Assembly (NCBI RefSeq): GCF_024734385.1
Contig: NZ_JANHAP010000015.1
Location: 1 to 64,000, forward strand
Reading direction: 5' to 3'
DNA from: Dasania sp. GY-MA-18
GTDB lineage: Bacteria; Pseudomonadota; Gammaproteobacteria; Pseudomonadales; Dasaniaceae
Length of the DNA stretch: 64,000 nucleotides
Shown piece by piece: positions 1 through 8,687 of this stretch; the stretch's first letter is position 1, and each line of letters opens with the position of its first letter. Both the position numbers and the translations under genes were made by a program. The notes below the pieces were generated by a model that was not told the DNA's origin, ran no database searches, and was given only the letters and a program-made list of their open reading frames with translations.

Positions 1-2
1 AT

Positions 3-80
3 ATCTATAACACGATGAGGCCGCACTTGAGCCTGGGGATGAGAACCCCCGAAGAGGTGCACAAAAAAGCGGCTGCCTAA
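3..80 (+). CDS. IS3-family transposase OrfB, C-terminal tail (partial)
   Basis: An open frame enters from the left edge and stops at TAA 78-80. Its 25 residues contain NTMRPHLSLGMRTPEEVH, which has the RPH-x-SLG-x-x-TP-E signature that closes the rve (DDE) integrase domain of IS3/IS150-group transposases. Only the tail is present, so activity cannot be judged. It is too short for ordinary ORF calling. Its last codons lie inside the hairpin at 63-90. The family call rests on the motif; the subgroup is not resolved. Confidence 0.75.
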   Translation: MYNTMRPHLSLGMRTPEEVHKKAAA

Positions 81-90
81 GGCAGCCGCT
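63..90 (-). terminator. Antisense-facing terminator at the end of the IS
   Basis: AGCGGCTGCCT (68-78) and AGGCAGCCGCT (80-90) form a perfect inverted repeat around one base. It is preceded on the plus strand by six A (63-68), so on the minus strand the stem is followed by a T run. It would stop transcription entering the IS from the right. The hairpin includes the transposase stop codon. Confidence 0.6.
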
Positions 91-131
91 ACAATCAAAA
101 ACCGTCAACGTATTTTAGGACGGGACAGCGC

Positions 132-264
132 TATCGCTGGAAAGAGCCACTGTTCGAAAATTTGTGCTCACAGCACAAATTTCTACGAGCCGCATAGCGG
201 CGAAGCCCGTAGGGTCAAAACAGCCTTCAGCTGTTTTGATTAATCCACTCCCCTAACCAAAGCC
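132..264. repeat. Structured intergenic repeat, copy 1
   Basis: Conserved flanks (GAGCCACTGTTCGA on the left, AATCCACTCCCCTAACCAAA on the right) enclose three inverted repeats: 158-182 (11 bp arms, 3 nt loop), 183-212 (CTACG...CGTAG around GCCGC-ATA-GCGGC) and 215-239 (10 bp arms, 5 nt loop). A second copy at 302-432 has nearly identical flanks but different, still perfectly paired arm sequences. No open reading frame is evident. The direction of transcription, if any, is unknown. Confidence 0.7.
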
Positions 265-301
265 CACACTCTGAACAAGGTAGATATTTTTTGTCTGGCA
301 T

Positions 302-432
302 GATCGCTGGAGAGAGCCACTGTTCGACCAATTTTGCCTACGGCAAAATTGGGACGCCTGCTTTCAAAAGGCGCCCGCAGGGCTGAAATAGCCTAAAGCT
401 ATTTCAGTCAATCCACTCCCCCAACCAAAGCC
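302..432. repeat. Structured intergenic repeat, copy 2
   Basis: Same architecture as the copy at 132-264. The first hairpin is 328-352 (CCAATTTTGCC / GGCAAAATTGG, loop TAC). The middle segment has CGCCT/AGGCG and CCTGC/GCAGG pairings. The third hairpin is 383-407 (CTGAAATAGC / GCTATTTCAG, loop CTAAA). Flanks match copy 1 at about 48 of 51 bases while the arms differ in both strands together, so pairing rather than sequence has been kept. The two copies are direct repeats about 170 bp apart. Confidence 0.7.
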
Positions 433-597
433 ACAGCCTTAAATAGCTGAGCCTTTTTTATTTCAACAATACCGCCTCGGAGAGCACTTACTTAAACCAT
501 ATATCTTCAATACTTTGTCATACCCACAGCACTCACTACGCTCATGGAGCAGCCCCTAACGTCAAAAGCCGATATCCATATTTATCAGCTGGATTCC

Positions 598-947
598 GGC
601 TCAGTGACCCACTAGTGTCCGGTTAAATTACTATTCCGGTCATGCCGGGCTCCGGCCCGGCATCCACGAAAACTGAAATATCCTAGCAATCCTCAGCATG
701 TGATTAGAATGCTCTATCAAAATAGTTATTTTTTAAAAGCCTGCGTTAGATACATGCTCCGAATTTCGTAAGCCTATGGGTACCGGCTCAAGGCCGGCAG
801 AGCCTACCCCGCGAGCATCGCGAGTGCTTTGGGCACGACAGCCTGAAAGTGAGTCATAAATCTAAGCGGCGTGCATTCTATTTCCTATTTATAACGTCAA
901 ATACATACCAATACGATTTTAACCGGACACTAGTGGGCTCAGTGACC
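598..947. mobile_element. MITE-like element with 18 bp terminal inverted repeats and 12 bp flanking duplication
   Basis: CACTAGTGTCCGGTTAAA at 610-627 is the exact reverse complement of 918-935, giving a 326 bp element. The 12 bp GGCTCAGTGACC directly flanks it on both sides (598-609 and 936-947), as expected of a target-site duplication. Inside there is a GC-rich hairpin at 642-663 (9 bp arms) but no transposase frame. A non-autonomous element moved in trans is the simplest reading. A long duplication would fit an IS4-like transposase, but that assignment is inference. Confidence 0.7.
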
Positions 948-997
948 AGAATGACTCATTAAGTAAACACCATTCAACTCCCCACCCTTTGAAAATA

Positions 998-1026
998 TTG
1001 ACAAAGCGCCACACTACGCGTAAATT
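998..1026 (+). promoter_or_regulatory. Sigma-70 promoter of tRNA-Leu
   Basis: TTGACA at 998-1003, a 17 bp spacer and TAAATT at 1021-1026 are followed by a GC-rich discriminator (CGCGCC) and then the tRNA at 1065. The -35 is perfect. The GC-rich discriminator is typical of stringently controlled stable-RNA promoters. Confidence 0.7.
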
Positions 1027-1064
1027 TCGCGCCTCTACACAGAGCTAATATGTTCTGACTATCT

Positions 1065-1151
1065 GCCCAGATGGTGAAATTGGTAGACACGCCAGCTTCA
1101 GGTGCTGGTGCTCGCAAGGGCGTGGAGGTTCAAGTCCTCTTCTGGGCACCA
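1065..1151 (+). tRNA. tRNA-Leu (anticodon CAG)
   Basis: An 87 nt class II tRNA. The acceptor arms GCCCAGA and TCTGGGC pair, the anticodon stem CCAGC/GCTGG encloses loop TTCAGGT (anticodon CAG), a long variable arm (TGCTCGCAAGGGCG) is typical of leucine tRNAs, the T arm contains GGTTCAAGTCC, and CCA is encoded at the 3' end. It decodes CUG. It has its own promoter upstream and a terminator nine bases downstream, so it is a single-gene transcript. Confidence 0.95.
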
Positions 1152-1160
1152 TATATTAAA

Positions 1161-1187
1161 AAAGCCGATCATTGTGATCGGCTTTTT
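1161..1187 (+). terminator. Rho-independent terminator after tRNA-Leu (bidirectional)
   Basis: AAAGCCGATCA, loop TTG, TGATCGGCTTT followed by more T. The A run on the left also gives a T tract on the minus strand, so it can end the TSUP exporter gene that converges from the right. Confidence 0.9.
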
Positions 1188-1231
1188 TGCTTTTGCTAGC
1201 TTATTTTTGTTTAACAGCAATACGGTCGACA

Positions 1232-1993
1232 CTAATCAAATACGTACGCCGCCACTGCCCCACACACCGTCATCACAAATAAAAACCACTTCAAAGTAGA
1301 AGGCTTAGCGCTAATCGCAAACTTAACGGCCACATGCGCACCTATCATGGTGCCCAGCGCCAACACTAAGCCTGGCGCCCACCAAATTAAGCCTTGGAAA
1401 ATAAACACCAATAAAGCCATACCCGTAAACACGGCAACACATACCACTTTCAAAGCATTGGTACGCACCAAGTCATAGCGCAGGCTACCCGCCAAAGCAG
1501 TAATTAAAATAAAACCAACACCGGCTTGTACAAAGCCGCCATAAAAGCCTGCCACGGTTAGCCACCACCAAGATGAAGGCGTCGCTTTGACTTTATTAGG
1601 GATTGTGCCTACAGGCGGTGAGATTACACTGGGCCTAAACAGCATGATCAAAGTCATGCTAATCATGGCGGTAAATAATAACGGTTTGAGAATTTCAGAG
1701 GGCGCATAGGCGGCAGCAATAGCACCTAAGCAACCACCCAGTATGGTGGGTACTAAGATAGGCCCTATGTCGTCGGTGGGCAGCTTTTTATGTTTTTTAA
1801 AACCCAGTAGAGCAACAATGTTTTGTAGAAAAACTCCCACCCTGTTGGTGGCATTCGCCACCTCGGGAGGCATACCCATAATCATTAGCGCTGGCAAAGT
1901 TAGGTTGGTACCGCCACCGGCCAGGGTATTTATCACCCCTGCTACTATGCCAGTGGCTATAAGAATAAGTGCATGTAGTAAACTAAAGTCCAC
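1232..1993 (-). CDS. TSUP-family (TauE/SafE) membrane exporter
   Basis: A 253-residue, very hydrophobic protein with about seven to eight membrane segments. Near the N terminus it has the glycine-rich GIVAGVINTLAGGGTNLTLP, the hallmark of the TSUP (TauE/SafE) family, and a second half-repeat GFYGGFVQAGVGFILI around residues 150-165. The family moves sulfite, sulfoacetate and other organosulfur anions across the inner membrane; the substrate here is unknown. It starts at GTG 1993 after GGGGGTAAG. It lies 33 bp downstream of der and may share its transcript. It ends at the bidirectional terminator beside tRNA-Leu. Confidence 0.8.
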   Translation of the reverse strand: MDFSLLHALILIATGIVAGVINTLAGGGTNLTLPALMIMGMPPEVANATNRVGVFLQNIVALLGFKKHKKLPTDDIGPILVPTILGGCLGAIAAAYAPSEILKPLLFTAMISMTLIMLFRPSVISPPVGTIPNKVKATPSSWWWLTVAGFYGGFVQAGVGFILITALAGSLRYDLVRTNALKVVCVAVFTGMALLVFIFQGLIWWAPGLVLALGTMIGAHVAVKFAISAKPSTLKWFLFVMTVCGAVAAYVFD

Positions 1994-2026
1994 CTTACCC
2001 CCAGCTCAAAATTTTGCTGTTACAAT

Positions 2027-3460
2027 TTAACGCCTAGGTTTTTTGTTATCAGGCTTTTTCGCTTCAGTTCTTTTTACGGCTTGGCGCTTGATACGTTTTT
2101 TCCTATCGAATTTTTTCTGGCTAAGATCGCCCTGTTTTTCAGCATAGGGGTTTTCGCTAGATTTGAACTCTATGCGTATAGGGGTGCCCACTAAATCCAG
2201 CTGCCGGCGAAAGGTTTTTTCTAAATAACGCTGGTAGCTGGCAGGCACCTTGGCAGTTTGATTACCGTGAATAACAATAATCGGCGGATTAAAACCACCG
2301 GCATGGGCATAACGTAGTTTTATACGACGGCCATTGACCATAGGTGGCGCATGGTCGTAAACCGCTGCTTCTAATATTTGCGTGAGCTTATTGGTTTGTA
2401 ACTTATTCGTAGAAGATCTATAGGCATTATCTATAGACTCATACAAATGCCCTACACCGGTGCCATGTAAGGCCGAAATAAAGTGTATTTCGGCAAAGTC
2501 TATAAACTGTAAGCGCCTGTCCAGCTCTGACTTAATACGATTTTTTTGGTCAGCATCAAGGCCATCCCATTTATTAATCGCCACAACCAAAGCTCGGCCT
2601 GCATCTATGCTGTGGCCTAGCAGGTGTAAATCCTGGTCAACTATGCCTTCGTGAGCATCTAATACCAGTATCACCACATTGGTGTCATCTATGGCTTTTA
2701 AAGCCTTAACAATAGAGAATTTTTCTACGGTTTCTTTAACATTTTTACGACGGCGCACACCGGCAGTATCGATTAAAGTGTAGTTAACCCCTTCGCGCTC
2801 ATAGTCTATGTAAATGCTATCGCGGGTGGTGCCGGGGTGATCGTATACCACTACCCTCTCTTCGCCCAACATACGGTTAACCAAAGTAGACTTACCGACA
2901 TTGGGGCGGCCCACTACGGCGATTTTTACACCGCGATCTTCATCTTCAGGCTCGGCCTCTTCTTCAGTTTGTGGAAAAAGCTCAAACACATCTTCCAAAA
3001 GCTGACGCACGCCCTTGCCATGGGTGGCGGTGGTAGGGTGAATTTTTTTAACCCCTAGGCTATAGAAATCAGCCATGGCCACATCGGGGTTCACACCATC
3101 AATTTTATTAGCCACATAAAAAACCGGCTTAGATATTTGCCGTAAATGATTAGCTAACAATTGATCGGAAGCGGTTAAGCCTGCGCGCGAATCCAGCATA
3201 AATAAAACCGCATCGGCCTCATCTATAGCCTGCATGGACTGGCCAGCCATCTCGGCATCTAAGCCCTCTTCATCGCCGGTAATACCGCCGGTATCTATAA
3301 CTATAAAATGGCGGCTATCAAATTTAGCCTCACCATATTTTCTATCGCGAGTTAAACCGGGGAAGTTTGCTACCAAGGCATCACGCGTTTTAGTTAAACG
3401 ATTAAATAATGTGGACTTACCCACATTTGGACGCCCAACTAAAGCGATTACAGGAACCAT
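2027..3460 (-). CDS. der: GTPase Der (EngA), ribosome biogenesis
   Basis: A 477-residue essential GTPase that helps 50S subunit maturation. It has two tandem G domains, each with a P-loop GRPNVGKST (N-terminal copy near residue 8, second near 183), G3 motifs DTGG and DTAG, and G4 motifs NKID and NKWD. A KH-like domain follows from about residue 355, then a lysine/arginine-rich tail of about 25 residues. An acidic linker ([12 protein letters not shown]) separates the G domains. Length and architecture are normal for the family. It lies 14 bp downstream of bamB, the usual order. Confidence 0.97.
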   Translation of the reverse strand: MVPVIALVGRPNVGKSTLFNRLTKTRDALVANFPGLTRDRKYGEAKFDSRHFIVIDTGGITGDEEGLDAEMAGQSMQAIDEADAVLFMLDSRAGLTASDQLLANHLRQISKPVFYVANKIDGVNPDVAMADFYSLGVKKIHPTTATHGKGVRQLLEDVFELFPQTEEEAEPEDEDRGVKIAVVGRPNVGKSTLVNRMLGEERVVVYDHPGTTRDSIYIDYEREGVNYTLIDTAGVRRRKNVKETVEKFSIVKALKAIDDTNVVILVLDAHEGIVDQDLHLLGHSIDAGRALVVAINKWDGLDADQKNRIKSELDRRLQFIDFAEIHFISALHGTGVGHLYESIDNAYRSSTNKLQTNKLTQILEAAVYDHAPPMVNGRRIKLRYAHAGGFNPPIIVIHGNQTAKVPASYQRYLEKTFRRQLDLVGTPIRIEFKSSENPYAEKQGDLSQKKFDRKKRIKRQAVKRTEAKKPDNKKPRR

Positions 3461-3474
3461 CTATTTTATTCCAA

Positions 3475-4653
3475 CTAAGAGGAGAAAAAGCCTTTAGACT
3501 TTTTAACCAGACGATAGGCCGCAAGGGTACCGTCATTACTATAAACATAAAGCACATCGTTATGCACAATTAAGCGTGAGCGCAGGCCGTCGGAATCGAC
3601 CTTTTCTCTAGCCACTAGGTGACCATCTAATTGTGAAAAGGCATGCAAATAACCTTCAAAATCACCCACTATAACGAAGTTACTTAGGGTTGCTGGCCCT
3701 GTTAACTGACGCCTAGCGAGCACGCTTTGCTCCCAACGTACGCCTTGGCCATTATTGGCAAAAGCGATAATGCTACCTTCTTGGTTAGCCACGTACACAT
3801 TATTAAAGCCATAACCCATGCTGACATAGCTGGAGGCCTCACGTGACCATTTACGGCTGCCACTGGCTGGGTCTATGGCGGTAATCGCTCCCTGATAACT
3901 AACAGCGTATAAAGTACCGTCCTCCAGCAACAAGTCGCCATCAATATCAACGATGCGCTCTATCTCAGAGTTACCTGTACTGGCCGCTATACGTGCATCC
4001 CACAATACCGAACCGTTTTCAGCATTAAAGGCCACGACTTTGCCGTTGGCAAAACCCGCTGCTACTACGCCGCGCATATACAAAGGTGTACTAGTGCCGC
4101 GCAAAGTTAATACCGGCATAGTATTACGATAAGACCATACCCGCGCGCCAGTTTGTGCATTAAGCGCTAGCAGTTGATCATCCAAAGTTTGCACAAATAC
4201 CAGTTGGCCATCGCCCGCTGGCGCGGCTAACACTTCGGCCTGCACATTTACTTTCCAAAGTTGCTTGCCATTTTTTTTGTTTAAGGCGATTACATCACCG
4301 GTTAAGGTACCGATAAAAACCGCATCGCCTACTATGCTAATAGCGCCGCTGACCTCTGCATCTACATCCACATCCCACAGCGAGTCGCCGTCTTTTAAAT
4401 TAAAAGCTTCGACTTCACCATCAGCAGAGGCAACCACTATCATTTTGCCATCATGGGCAGGTCTTAGGCGATTATATAACTTGCCTTGGCCATCACCCAC
4501 CGATTGGCTCCACAGCCGATCAAATTCCATTTCCTCTTTAAAATCGATTAACTCGGCAGGGCCTAACTCGTCTTCATCATCAAAAGAGCTACAGGCCGAA
4601 ACCACTAATACACTAAATAGTAAAAGGAATTTTAATACTGCTTGCTGCATCAT
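3475..4653 (-). CDS. bamB: Outer membrane assembly lipoprotein BamB
   Basis: A 392-residue lipoprotein of the BAM complex, which inserts beta-barrel proteins into the outer membrane. It has a signal peptide with lipobox VSAC (Cys21), then an eight-bladed PQQ-type propeller with repeated motifs such as GKLYNRL, VEAFNLKDG, VIALNKKNGKQLW and VVAFNAENGSVLW. Length is typical. It sits between yfgM and der as in E. coli and Pseudomonas. The stop is followed 14 bp later by der. Confidence 0.95.
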   Translation of the reverse strand: MMQQAVLKFLLLFSVLVVSACSSFDDEDELGPAELIDFKEEMEFDRLWSQSVGDGQGKLYNRLRPAHDGKMIVVASADGEVEAFNLKDGDSLWDVDVDAEVSGAISIVGDAVFIGTLTGDVIALNKKNGKQLWKVNVQAEVLAAPAGDGQLVFVQTLDDQLLALNAQTGARVWSYRNTMPVLTLRGTSTPLYMRGVVAAGFANGKVVAFNAENGSVLWDARIAASTGNSEIERIVDIDGDLLLEDGTLYAVSYQGAITAIDPASGSRKWSREASSYVSMGYGFNNVYVANQEGSIIAFANNGQGVRWEQSVLARRQLTGPATLSNFVIVGDFEGYLHAFSQLDGHLVAREKVDSDGLRSRLIVHNDVLYVYSNDGTLAAYRLVKKSKGFFSS

Positions 4654-4657
4654 TTAG

Positions 4658-5326
4658 CTATACCCCTTCAGCAACTTTCAACTGCTGAATTTTTAGCTCT
4701 AGTAAATTGTTAGCACTGGCATTGGCTGTTGCAGTGGCTAAGGTTTTAGCTTGTAGGTAGGCATCTCTGGCAGCGGAGACATCACCTTGCGCCAGATAAA
4801 TATCACCTTTTAGCTCTGTATATAAAGGTTTATAAGCTGATGCAGGTTGCGCCAACTCAGCCAAGGCCAAATCATATTTTTCGCTAGCTAACAACACTTT
4901 GGCTAAACGCAAATGCGCCTGCGCTTTAACTTCTTCTACCGGCGACTGGCTAAGCACCCAGCGCAACTCGGCTTCAGCATCGGTTAACTTACCGGCTTTA
5001 ACGGCCAATTGTGCCTTATAAAGCGCTGCAAATTGCGCATAGGCAGTAGCTGAGTAATCATTCTTTAATATATCAGCCAAGTAATTAGCGCTAGCTATTT
5101 GCTCGTCATTTAATGGCGCTTGGTCTTTGGCCACTACATTTAATAAATTTTGGTAGGCAGCCGATGCGGCATAGTTAGTTTCTTGCTGCTGTTTTTGCCA
5201 ACCCTGCCAGCCAAATACCGCGGCTAAGGCTAAGGCTATACCGGTAACGGTTGACTTGCCGTTTTCTTTCCACCATTTTTTTATGGCTTCAATTTGTTCT
5301 TCATCGCTTTGATAATCTGTGCTCAT
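4658..5326 (-). CDS. yfgM: YfgM family, ancillary SecYEG translocon subunit
   Basis: A 222-residue type II membrane protein. A charged cytoplasmic start (residues 1-24, EEQIEAIKKWWKENGK) precedes one transmembrane helix at about 25-44, then a periplasmic tetratricopeptide-like helical domain. In E. coli YfgM works with PpiD at the SecYEG exit and affects the Rcs response. Its place between hisS and bamB is conserved. It ends 4 bp before bamB starts, so the two are likely translationally linked. Confidence 0.88.
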   Translation of the reverse strand: MSTDYQSDEEQIEAIKKWWKENGKSTVTGIALALAAVFGWQGWQKQQQETNYAASAAYQNLLNVVAKDQAPLNDEQIASANYLADILKNDYSATAYAQFAALYKAQLAVKAGKLTDAEAELRWVLSQSPVEEVKAQAHLRLAKVLLASEKYDLALAELAQPASAYKPLYTELKGDIYLAQGDVSAARDAYLQAKTLATATANASANNLLELKIQQLKVAEGV

Positions 5327-5362
5327 GGTTCTATACGTCCAATTTTATTCACAATTAAATTT

Positions 5363-6658
5363 TTAAGATAATTCAGCTGCCAGCTCGCTTGACAATAAAG
5401 CCGAAACCGCAGACTGCGCCAGTGTTTGTTGCTCTTTTTCAGCACGCAACCATTTAATATTCACTAGCCCCTGCTCGGCCTCGTCATCACCTAATACTAA
5501 GGCTATAGCCGCTCCGCTTTTATCGGCTTTTTTAAACTGGCTTTTAAAACTGCCACCACCACAATGGGTAATCAGTTTTAAATTGGGTAACTCGCTACGT
5601 AATTGTTCAGCCAGGGCTACTGCAGCCAATTTAGCTTTATCGCCGGCCACTACCACATATACATCGGGTCCAGCAGTTATGCTAGTGGGGATATTATCAG
5701 TCGCTTCTGATAGCAAACATAAGCGCTCTACCCCCATGGCAAATCCTATACCGGGCACAGGCTTACCACCTAATTGCTCAACCAAACCATCATAACGACC
5801 ACCCGCACAAACCGTACCTTGGGCCCCTAGCTTATCGGTTACCCATTCAAACACAGTTTTATTGTAATAATCTAAACCCCGTACTAAACGCGGGTTGATG
5901 CGATAAGAGATGCCCGCCGCATCCAATAGGCCCGTTAACTCAGCAAAGTCTTGTTTGGACTGCTCGTCCAAATAGTCAGTTAATGAAGGCGCATCATTCA
6001 ACAAGGCCTGAGTGCTTGCAGACTTACTATCTAAAATACGCAGTGGATTAGTGCCTAAACGCTTTACGCTATCTTCATCTAACTGGTCAACGCGAGCACT
6101 TAGGTAAGCCACTAAGGCCTCTTTGTAAGCAGCCCTGGCCTCTAGACTACCTATGCTGTTGAGCTCTAAAGTTAGCGCATCGCTAACACCTAATTGCTGC
6201 CATAAGCGCGCGGTTAAAATAATCATTTCAGCGTCTATATCGGCGCTGGCCATGCCAAAGCTCTCTACCCCAATTTGGTGGAACTGGCGCAGGCGACCTT
6301 TTTGGGGTTTTTCATAGCGAAACATAGGGCCGGCATACCACAGGCGCTGCACTTGTTGATTATCTAACAAGCCGTGCTGCAAACAGGCGCGCACACAGCA
6401 AGCAGTGCCCTCTGGGCGCAAGGTGATGCTTTCATCATTGCGGTCAGCAAAGGTATACATTTCTTTTTCGACTATATCCGTCACTTCACCAATAGAGCGT
6501 TTAAATAGCTCTGTTTGCTCGACGATAGGAAAACGTATTTCTTGATAACCATAACGGCCCAGCACATTGGCTACCGTTTGCTCTAAGTATTGCCACAGCG
6601 CCGATTCACTGGGTAGTAAATCGTTCATGCCGCGTATCGATTGAATTTTTTTTGCCAA
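5363..6658 (-). CDS. hisS: Histidyl-tRNA synthetase
   Basis: A 431-residue class II aminoacyl-tRNA synthetase that charges tRNA-His. It begins with the conserved [14 protein letters not shown]. Motif 2 ([19 protein letters not shown]) lies near residue 112, the histidine-specific motifs [15 protein letters not shown] and AGGRYDGL near 258-290, and motif 3 [11 protein letters not shown] near 302. An anticodon-binding domain occupies the C-terminal hundred residues. Length is normal. It lies between ispG and yfgM in the conserved order. Confidence 0.97.
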   Translation of the reverse strand: MAKKIQSIRGMNDLLPSESALWQYLEQTVANVLGRYGYQEIRFPIVEQTELFKRSIGEVTDIVEKEMYTFADRNDESITLRPEGTACCVRACLQHGLLDNQQVQRLWYAGPMFRYEKPQKGRLRQFHQIGVESFGMASADIDAEMIILTARLWQQLGVSDALTLELNSIGSLEARAAYKEALVAYLSARVDQLDEDSVKRLGTNPLRILDSKSASTQALLNDAPSLTDYLDEQSKQDFAELTGLLDAAGISYRINPRLVRGLDYYNKTVFEWVTDKLGAQGTVCAGGRYDGLVEQLGGKPVPGIGFAMGVERLCLLSEATDNIPTSITAGPDVYVVVAGDKAKLAAVALAEQLRSELPNLKLITHCGGGSFKSQFKKADKSGAAIALVLGDDEAEQGLVNIKWLRAEKEQQTLAQSAVSALLSSELAAELS

Positions 6659-6687
6659 CTGTCTGTAACCTGTAAGAATTTGCGAAA

Positions 6688-7800
6688 TTATTGCTTTGCG
6701 ATTAAGTCTTTTTCGGCCTGCTCTTTTTTAGCGACCTTTGCACGTATCATGTCTTCTAAGTGATCGACTAGATTATCTTTTTCAATCTTGTGATCTTTTT
6801 TACCATCCACATAAATCAAATGCTTAGGTGTACCACCAGTTAAACCTATCTCGGCTTCTTTAGCTTCACCGGGGCCATTCACTATGCAACCTATCACCGC
6901 CACATCTAAAGGCGTGGTGACATCTTCTAGGCGGCTTTCCAATTCATTCATGGTAGCCACCACATCAAAGTTTTGCCGCGAACAGCTGGGGCAGGCAATA
7001 AAGTTAATGCCTTTGGTACGCAGTTTTAAACTTTTTAAAATTTCATAGCCCACTTTAATTTCTTCTACCGGATCGGCCGCTAAAGAAATACGAATGGTAT
7101 CGCCTATGCCGTCCATTAACAGCATACCCAGGCCCACTGCAGATTTCACCGTGCCGCCGCGTAAGCCACCGGCTTCGGTAATACCTAGATGTAAGGGCTG
7201 CTCTATTTGCGCAGCAATTTTTCTATAGGCCGCAACCGCCATAAAGACATCGGAGGCTTTTACGCTGAGTTTAAAATCTTGAAAATCTAATTTATCGAGT
7301 ATGTCTATATGGCGCATGGCCGACTCTACCAATGCGTCGGGGGTGGGCTCACCATATTTGCGCTGCAGCTCTTTTTCTAAAGAGCCCGCGTTAACGCCTA
7401 TACGTATTGGGATATTTTTATCGCGGGCCGCATCTACTACTGCACGCACCTTGGCATCATTACCAATATTACCGGGGTTTATCCGTAGGCAATCAACACC
7501 ATATTCAGCCACTTTTAGGGCGATTTTATAATCAAAGTGTATATCGGCCACTAAGGGTACGTTAACCTGCTCGCGTATTTTCTTAAACGCTTCGGCGGCT
7601 TCCATGCTAGGTACAGATACCCGCACGATATCGGCACAGGCATCTTCCAAGGCTTTAATCTGCCCTACCGTAGCAGCCACATCACAGGTATCTGTGTTGG
7701 TCATGCTTTGCACTGATATAGGCGCATCGCCACCTACGGCCACGTCACCTACGTAAATTTTTCTAGACTTGCGCCTAACTATGGGCGATTCAAATTTCAT
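6688..7800 (-). CDS. ispG: 4-hydroxy-3-methylbut-2-enyl diphosphate synthase (IspG/GcpE)
   Basis: A 370-residue [4Fe-4S] enzyme of the MEP isoprenoid pathway that reduces methylerythritol cyclodiphosphate to HMBPP. It has a TIM-barrel domain from the N terminus ([19 protein letters not shown]), then the cluster ligands CPSC near residue 270 and C in [10 protein letters not shown] near 305. Length is typical of the single-barrel bacterial form. It starts 2 bp after the rodZ stop, so the two are co-translated. The neighbouring SUF cluster is the likely source of its iron-sulfur cluster. Confidence 0.96.
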   Translation of the reverse strand: MKFESPIVRRKSRKIYVGDVAVGGDAPISVQSMTNTDTCDVAATVGQIKALEDACADIVRVSVPSMEAAEAFKKIREQVNVPLVADIHFDYKIALKVAEYGVDCLRINPGNIGNDAKVRAVVDAARDKNIPIRIGVNAGSLEKELQRKYGEPTPDALVESAMRHIDILDKLDFQDFKLSVKASDVFMAVAAYRKIAAQIEQPLHLGITEAGGLRGGTVKSAVGLGMLLMDGIGDTIRISLAADPVEEIKVGYEILKSLKLRTKGINFIACPSCSRQNFDVVATMNELESRLEDVTTPLDVAVIGCIVNGPGEAKEAEIGLTGGTPKHLIYVDGKKDHKIEKDNLVDHLEDMIRAKVAKKEQAEKDLIAKQ

Positions 7801-7802
7801 CG

Positions 7803-8687
7803 CTATGACCTACCTACCACTAAACGCGCAGCTTGCGTGCGCGTATTTGTATTAATTTCTACCGCCTCACCGTTGTAGCGCAAGGCTACGGCGGGTGCAT
7901 AACCCAGTATGATATTAAACGGCGCGGCACCTTCAACAAGCACTTGATCACCCTTGCGCTTTAAGTCAGCGACTAGGGTTTTACCCTCGGCGTCTTTAAT
8001 TTCTACCCAGCACTCAGCGCTAAAATTTAGCTCTAGCTGATGCTCTGGTAGCACACTAACTGCTTCGGCAATAATAGAGTCTACATCCAGCTCGGCGGCT
8101 ATAGCTGGTTCGGCCTCGGCCGTTAATAAAGGTTCAACGGCTACAACCGGGTTTTCTGCAGCGCTGTTCACAGGCGCCAATGCTGCATCGCTAGCCTCGT
8201 TCGGTTGCACCTGGGCATTGGCGTTTAAGCCGGCATCTTCTATTTCGGCTAGTGGTGTTGCTGCTGGCGCATTATCGCTAGCGGCTTGCTCGCGATTGTC
8301 TAGCCACAAACCCACAATTACCACTAGCACCGCCACAATACCCAAGTAACGTTTTTTACAGGGCAGGTGTACCGGTTTGGGACGATTAATAATAGGTGCT
8401 GCACGCTCTACAAAATGCTCTTGCTGATACTGGGCTAACAAGGCTTGAGTATCCACCCCCAACAACTGAGCATAGTTACGCAGATAAGAGCGTATAAAAA
8501 CATCGGCTTTAAAGCAGGAAAAATTCTCTTGCTCTAAGGCTTCTATTTGATAAGCCATGATGCGTAGGCTATCGGCCGCAGCACTGGTGCTTAAGCCTTT
8601 CTTCTCGCGCGCCTTGCGCAACTGCTCACCTATAGATTCACGCACTAACTCGTCAATCATACCGCTCACTTCTTGATTAACTTCCAT
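7803..8687 (-). CDS. rodZ: RodZ, cell-shape and MreB anchor protein
   Basis: A 294-residue bitopic protein. It has a cytoplasmic helix-turn-helix domain (residues 15-90, [19 protein letters not shown]), a basic stretch CKKRYL, one transmembrane helix near 113-131, a long alanine/glutamate-rich periplasmic linker, and a C-terminal beta domain (DUF4115) from about 210. RodZ links MreB to the elongasome. Its first 11 bp overlap the end of pilW, and ispG follows after 2 bp. The low-complexity linker is usual for the family. Confidence 0.9.
   Translation of the reverse strand: MEVNQEVSGMIDELVRESIGEQLRKAREKKGLSTSAAADSLRIMAYQIEALEQENFSCFKADVFIRSYLRNYAQLLGVDTQALLAQYQQEHFVERAAPIINRPKPVHLPCKKRYLGIVAVLVVIVGLWLDNREQAASDNAPAATPLAEIEDAGLNANAQVQPNEASDAALAPVNSAAENPVVAVEPLLTAEAEPAIAAELDVDSIIAEAVSVLPEHQLELNFSAECWVEIKDAEGKTLVADLKRKGDQVLVEGAAPFNIILGYAPAVALRYNGEAVEINTNTRTQAARLVVGRS

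Larger units (their letters stand above)
1..127 (+). mobile_element. Right end of an IS3-family insertion sequence (partial)
   Basis: The window opens inside an insertion sequence. The last 25 codons of an IS3-type OrfB transposase end at 80, and about 45 bp later the sequence reaches GGGACA at 122-127. Read on the minus strand this end begins TGTCCCGTCCTAAAATACG, which has the 5'-TG form usual for IS3 terminal inverted repeats. The left end lies outside the window, so the repeat cannot be paired and the exact boundary is inferred. A structured repeat begins only a few bases beyond it. Confidence 0.6.

Noticed and set aside
132-432. Integron attC sites or a CRISPR array
   Set aside because: The right flank CCCTAAC resembles one attC core box, but the left side lacks the matching GTTRRRY box and there are no cassettes or integrase. 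Only two units with long, unequal structure occur, not short regular repeats with spacers.
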